This document shows, piece after piece, positions 63,541 through 64,000 of a stretch of 64,000 nt of DNA. The DNA is taken from contig NZ_RBVY01000004.1 in NCBI RefSeq assembly GCF_004000215.1, forward strand, positions 456,351 to 520,350. The letters are read 5' to 3'. Position numbers and translations under genes: made by a program. Numbering within the stretch: the stretch's first letter is position 1; every line of letters begins with the position of its first letter. The stretch comes from Nitratireductor alexandrii. GTDB lineage: Bacteria > Pseudomonadota > Alphaproteobacteria > Rhizobiales > Rhizobiaceae. A model generated the notes under the pieces. That model saw only the letters and a list, made by a program, of their open reading frames with translations. It did no database searches and had not been told where the DNA came from.

Positions 63541-64000
63541 ATGACGACAGCCAATGAAATCCTTAAGCAGATCAAGGACAACGACGTGAAGTTCGTCGAT
63601 CTGCGCTTCAGCGACCCCAAGGGCAAGATGCAGCACGTCACGATGGACGTGGCGGCGGTCGACGAGGACATGTTCGCCGACGGCGTCATGTTCGACGGCT
63701 CCTCCATCGGCGGCTGGAAGGCGATCAACGAATCCGACATGGTGCTGATGCCGGACACCGAAACCGCCCATATGGACCCCTTCTTCGCCCAGTCCACGAT
63801 GGTGCTTCTGTGCGACATCCTCGATCCTGTGTCGGGCGAGGCCTATAATCGCGATCCGCGCACCACGGCCAAGAAGGCGGAAGCCTATCTGAAGTCCGAG
63901 GGCGTCGGCGACACCTGCTATGTCGGCCCGGAAGCCGAGTTCTTCGTCTTCGACGACGTCAAGTACAAGGCCGACCCCTACAATACCGGTTTCGTGCTCG
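63541..64000 (+). CDS. glnA: Glutamine synthetase type I, N-terminal part (cut by window edge)
   Basis: Glutamine synthetase I makes glutamine from glutamate and ammonia; 153 residues are in the window. It begins MTTANEILKQIKDNDVKFVDLRFSDPKGK. FADGVMFDGSSIGGWKAINESDMVLMPD contains the latch residues Asp50-type and the family GSS block, and GPEAEFFVFDDVKY holds the first metal-binding Glu. GGGAAAGAGAG precedes the ATG. It is 147 bases downstream of glnB and probably co-transcribed with it; adenylylation is inferred from the GSI-beta class. Confidence 0.96.
   Translation, partial: MTTANEILKQIKDNDVKFVDLRFSDPKGKMQHVTMDVAAVDEDMFADGVMFDGSSIGGWKAINESDMVLMPDTETAHMDPFFAQSTMVLLCDILDPVSGEAYNRDPRTTAKKAEAYLKSEGVGDTCYVGPEAEFFVFDDVKYKADPYNTGFVL

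Overview
This is a high-GC chromosomal window from an alphaproteobacterium, most likely of the order Hyphomicrobiales (Rhizobiales; a Phyllobacteriaceae-like genome). The reasons are the gene order argS–SPOR–nagZ–scpA–scpB–tatABC–serS–surE–pcm–nlpD-like, a single fused secDF gene preceded by yajC, DUF1127, a B12-dependent nrdJ, and nnr next to glnB–glnA. It is mostly core housekeeping sequence. There is no CRISPR array, prophage, insertion sequence or rRNA operon.

Layout. 0–3.5 kb: the 5' end of tig, tRNA-Leu(UAG), a DUF2157/GDYXXLXY membrane pair, a DUF1127 gene with a candidate LysR-type operator, and a lipoprotein. 3.6–8.5 kb: trmFO, a crotonase and a membrane PQQ glucose dehydrogenase. 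8.6–14.3 kb: a sterol desaturase-like enzyme, then a leftward cluster yajC–secDF followed by homologues of the two mitochondrial complex I assembly factors NDUFAF3 and NDUFAF6. 14.4–32 kb: an AAA ATPase, then the long leftward block dgt, argS, SPOR protein, nagZ, scpAB, an orphan ABC ATPase, tatABC, serS, surE, pcm and an nlpD-like LytM factor. 32–44.5 kb: erpA, a nucleobase permease, xth, a low-GC BKACE gene, an intron-bearing tRNA-Leu(UAA), small membrane proteins, ade, trkH and ilvA. 44.8–55 kb: a DEAD-box helicase, an MFS transporter, gpt, a NUDIX hydrolase, a PiT transporter and nrdJ behind a 610-base upstream region with an NrdR box. 55–64 kb: a nuclease, an XRE regulator, a YghU-like GST, a GH25 lysozyme, a hydratase, a ParB-like protein, a DUF411 protein, nnr, and glnB–glnA behind a sigma-54 promoter.

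The most notable items are: (1) a complete 218-nt group I intron inside the anticodon of tRNA-Leu(UAA), the site used in cyanobacteria and plastids, with the P1–P9 core visible; (2) an in-frame, low-GC insertion of about 59 codons in the catalytic domain of serS; (3) adjacent NDUFAF3- and NDUFAF6-like genes downstream of secDF; (4) a low-GC, probably acquired BKACE gene next to the intron-bearing tRNA.

Limits: all calls come from reading the sequence and recalled family knowledge. No database search, covariance model or alignment was run. Where several start codons are possible, the entry says so.
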